40,788 nucleotides of DNA from a bacterium. GTDB lineage: Bacteria > Patescibacteriota > Andersenbacteria > UBA10190. The position numbers and the translations under genes are program-made. Shown in pieces: positions 38,302-40,788 of this stretch (within the stretch, counting starts at the first letter, position 1; each line of letters starts with the position of its first letter). The notes below the pieces were generated by a model that ran no database searches, had not been told where the DNA came from, and saw only the letters and a program-made list of their open reading frames with translations. Location of the stretch: NCBI GenBank assembly GCA_002686445.1, contig NZCO01000017.1, positions 1-40,788 of the forward strand, given 5' to 3'.

Positions 38302-39036
38302 ATGAAGAAATGGCTGCGGTCGGTATTGATTGGCATCGGTGTTCTGGTTGTCATTTCTATTGTCCTCAACGTTATTGGGCGACCGGGGTCGAGCATTCCG
38401 GCTGATGCTGGTGCTTTCATTACCGCTAACCCATTTGACCTTTCGCAAATAAGATCTATATCAGCGTTCCGAAGCTGCGAAGGCCACAACTTCAGCGGCG
38501 ATAACGCGCTCGGAGAAGAAGAAACTTATCGCACCATGAAACACTATGTGGAAGCGATTGGTTCTTTGGCCGACACGGAACAGCGGGTCAAGATTTTTGC
38601 GCCCTTCACCGGACGTATATCTCAAATCGGGAAGGACCGACGTGGTTCGCAAGCATACGTATCGCCCGAATCTGGCGGCGAGGGCTGGGATGTCATCTTC
38701 TTTCACATTGACCTCCTGCCACAGTTTGCCAAGCGAGGCGCAGAGTTTTCGTCAGGCGAGCACCTAGGCTATGCCAATCTCATTGATGCAGCCAACTTCG
38801 ACATTTCATTACGGAATTTCGGCATAGGCAGACAACTAAACGACTCGCCATTCCTATATATGACGGATGACGTGCTCGCGCAGTACGCAGGAGTCGGTAT
38901 AACGCTCGATAACATGATTATCTCCAAGGAGGCGCGCAATGCAGCGCCGTGCCAACTGGCTCCGGGAGAATCTGGTCGCGACGCCTTTTATGCGCGTAGT
39001 GAAGCAGGAAAAAGCTGGATCACCGTCCAGCAGTAA
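38302..39036 (+). CDS. Membrane-anchored protein resembling degenerate M23/LytM domain
   Basis: 244 aa. N-terminal helix (about 8-25), then SAFRSCEGHNFSG and KIFAPFTGRISQIGKDRRG, VIFFHIDLLPQFAKRGAEF and GEHLGYANLI. This order resembles the duplicated-hybrid-motif fold of M23 peptidases and lipoyl-like domains. The M23 zinc motifs (HxxxD, HxH) are not visible, so it is probably not a peptidase. Two Cys (in RSCEGH and APCQLAP) could form a disulfide outside the membrane, fitting the Dsb-rich context. Function unknown. Confidence 0.7.
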   Translation: MKKWLRSVLIGIGVLVVISIVLNVIGRPGSSIPADAGAFITANPFDLSQIRSISAFRSCEGHNFSGDNALGEEETYRTMKHYVEAIGSLADTEQRVKIFAPFTGRISQIGKDRRGSQAYVSPESGGEGWDVIFFHIDLLPQFAKRGAEFSSGEHLGYANLIDAANFDISLRNFGIGRQLNDSPFLYMTDDVLAQYAGVGITLDNMIISKEARNAAPCQLAPGESGRDAFYARSEAGKSWITVQQ

Positions 39037-39041
39037 CCTTT

Positions 39042-40788
39042 TTATTTAGCGCGCTTACGCTCGTGTTTCACTAGATGCTTTTTTCGTAATCGCAGATTTT
39101 CTGGCGTTACCTCAAGTAATTCGTCATCGCCGAGATATTCAATAGCTTCCTCTAAGCTAAATTCTCGCGGGGAATGCAGCACTTCAGTGTGATCACTGCC
39201 AGATGCCCGCATATTCGTAAGCTTCTTTTCCTTACAGATGTTCACATCAATATCTTCGGGTCGAGAATGTTGTCCGACAATCATGCCTTCATACACCTGA
39301 ACGCCCGGTTTGATAAACATGGTGCCGCGATTTTGTGCAGCTACCAGACCGTAGTGCGTGCTTGGGCCCGCTTCGTGCGCGATCAACGATCCGTGCGGCT
39401 GCACTTCAATGTCACCGAGATACGGTAGGTAGTCATGAAAGAGCGTACTCATAATGCCTTCACCTCTGGTGTCCGTGAGAAACTCCGAGCGGTATCCGAT
39501 AAGACCGCGAGTAGAAACCAAGAAATGCATCAAAGAGACCGAGCCATCTACGTTCATGTCTTTCATCTCGCCCTTCCGTTTACCCATTTTCTCGATCACT
39601 GCGCCCGATACTGCTTCCGGACATTCAATGTATACATCTTCAAACGGCTCGTGCTTTTTACCATCAATATCTTTAAAGATTACCTGCGGTCGTCCTACTT
39701 GGAATTCATATCCCTCACGTAACATTTTTTCTATCAAAATAGAGATGTGCAGTTCACCTCGTCCGAAGACCGTAAACGCAGAATCATTCGCTTCACTAGC
39801 CTCGACCTTCAAGGCGACATCCGACAACACTTCGCGCTCCAGTCGCGCTTGCAGATGACGTGACGTTGAAAACTTTCCTTCTTGGCCAGCGAACGGCGAC
39901 GTATTAACGCTAAACGCCATCTTCACTGTCGGTTCATCAATCTTTAACACTGGCAGCTGCTTTGGCTCATCAGCATCCGCAATCGTCTCACCAATTTTGA
40001 TTTCCTCAAGCCCTGCCACTGCCACAATATCGCCAGCGGAAACTTCATCAGCTTCAGCGCGACCAAGTCCATCAAAGGTCATCACGTTCGAAACTTTTCC
40101 GGTGGCGACAGTACCGTCAGCCAGAATCCGCGCCACGGTTTGGCCCTTGGTAATGGTGCCGCTTACTAGTGGTCCAATTGCAATCTGTCCCTTATATGAA
40201 TCGTGCGTCACGTTTACTACTAACATTTGCATTGGCCCGGTCCCTATTACCGGCTCAGGGATATACTCAAGAATGGCGTCAAATACCGGGGTGATATCTT
40301 TCATCTCGGAAAGGTCGGGCTCTGTCCCCGCCTTGCCTGAAATAGCTGACGCGTACAGGACTGGAAAGTCCGCTTGTTCGTCAGTGGCTCCTAAGTCAGC
40401 AAATAAGCTAAAGGTCTGGTCTAACACCCACTGCACCCGAGCTTCTGGCACGTCGATCTTATTAATAACGACTATTACTTTGTGTCCTTTTTCCAAGGCT
40501 TTCTTTAATACAAACTTCGTCTGTGGCATTGGACCATCCTTGGCATCAACGAGCAGCAATACACCACTAGCCATGGTCATAATGCGCTCCACCTCGCCAC
40601 CGAAATCGGCGTGACCTGGCGTATCAATAATGTTTATCTTCGTGCCCTGGTACTGCACCGAAGCATTCTTGGAAAAAATAGTAATACCACGCTCGCGCTC
40701 CAGATCATTCGAATCCATGATCAAATTCGCCGATTCGTCTTTAACGCGAAAAGACTCCGATTGACGTAGTAGGGCGTCCACTAAAGTG
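39042..40788 (-). CDS. typA: Translational GTPase TypA/BipA, N-terminus beyond window
   Basis: 582 residues are visible; the frame runs off the window at TLVDALLRQSE, just after the P-loop. G-domain motifs: ERERGITIFSKNASV (switch I), DTPGHADFGGEVER (G3), NKIDVPEA (G4), YASAISG (G5). Domain II, domain III (FGRGELHISILIEKMLREGYE), domain V and the BipA-specific C-terminus (GLVAAQNRGTMFIKPGVQVYEGMIVG) follow. It binds the ribosome and assists assembly and stress or low-temperature growth. It converges with the 38302 gene, 5 bases apart, with no terminator between. Confidence 0.96.
   Translation of the reverse strand, partial: TLVDALLRQSESFRVKDESANLIMDSNDLERERGITIFSKNASVQYQGTKINIIDTPGHADFGGEVERIMTMASGVLLLVDAKDGPMPQTKFVLKKALEKGHKVIVVINKIDVPEARVQWVLDQTFSLFADLGATDEQADFPVLYASAISGKAGTEPDLSEMKDITPVFDAILEYIPEPVIGTGPMQMLVVNVTHDSYKGQIAIGPLVSGTITKGQTVARILADGTVATGKVSNVMTFDGLGRAEADEVSAGDIVAVAGLEEIKIGETIADADEPKQLPVLKIDEPTVKMAFSVNTSPFAGQEGKFSTSRHLQARLEREVLSDVALKVEASEANDSAFTVFGRGELHISILIEKMLREGYEFQVGRPQVIFKDIDGKKHEPFEDVYIECPEAVSGAVIEKMGKRKGEMKDMNVDGSVSLMHFLVSTRGLIGYRSEFLTDTRGEGIMSTLFHDYLPYLGDIEVQPHGSLIAHEAGPSTHYGLVAAQNRGTMFIKPGVQVYEGMIVGQHSRPEDIDVNICKEKKLTNMRASGSDHTEVLHSPREFSLEEAIEYLGDDELLEVTPENLRLRKKHLVKHERKRAK

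Overview
The window reads as a gene-dense, roughly 50% GC bacterial chromosome segment. It most resembles a Candidate Phyla Radiation (Patescibacteria) genome, but this is inferred from style, not shown by a marker gene. The reasons are many very short membrane proteins, small intergenic gaps, ATGA stop/start overlaps, CPR-typical families (beta-CASP nuclease, DUF378, PsiE, VKOR-DsbA, TlpA/CcdA, divergent cupredoxin) and single genes from pathways that are otherwise missing locally. TGA works as a stop codon, which argues against the recoded Gracilibacteria/Absconditabacteria. I see no tRNA, rRNA, CRISPR array, transposase or prophage.

Layout. 1-2840: an edge-truncated Gfo/Idh/MocA oxidoreductase, a malic enzyme and a divergent aldo/keto reductase. 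2837-8012 (minus): a probable long operon of cyclase, sialic-acid-synthase/TIM-barrel fusion, methyltransferase, VKOR, DsbA-like protein and SDR dehydrogenase, joining surface-sugar synthesis and disulfide formation. 8036-11534: glucose-6-phosphate dehydrogenase and a short 6-phosphogluconate dehydrogenase (oxidative pentose phosphate steps) around an unknown protein and a structured intergenic region. 11569-12088: a 24-bp imperfect inverted repeat and two coupled tiny membrane proteins. 12160-18910 (minus): beta-CASP nuclease, cupredoxin, second DsbA-like protein, UvrD-type helicase with Fe-S nuclease domain, and Lgt. 19005-22432: two unknown proteins, MscS channel and glutamate dehydrogenase. 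22614-26156 (minus): ArsR repressor, DUF3179 protein, two TlpA-like thioredoxins, a possible 46-aa protein and CcdA. 26401-34821: mostly small membrane or hypothetical proteins, with PsiE, a PurF-like amidotransferase, an orphan ZnuA-like protein, YwbE further on, DUF1905 and a frameshifted mini-membrane gene. 34859-40788: HAD hydrolase, YfhO-like membrane protein, YwbE, a degenerate M23-like protein and TypA/BipA (cut by the window end).

Two threads tie the window together. First, many genes without a Shine-Dalgarno sequence have a -10 hexamer (TAnnnT, often extended with TGn) ending exactly 6, sometimes 7, bases before the start codon. This is the geometry of leaderless mRNAs. It fixes many starts, including several small genes. 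Genes with a clear SD generally lack this arrangement. Second, extracytoplasmic thiol chemistry is over-represented: two DsbA-like proteins, VKOR, two TlpA-like proteins, CcdA and a CxxC-bearing DUF3179 protein. The arsR promoter and the distant dsbA-cupredoxin promoter carry near-identical 20-bp palindromes (GATTAAG-N6-CTTAATC). I propose that one ArsR-family repressor controls both loci as a dispersed envelope redox regulon. That regulon is the best candidate here for an undescribed system.
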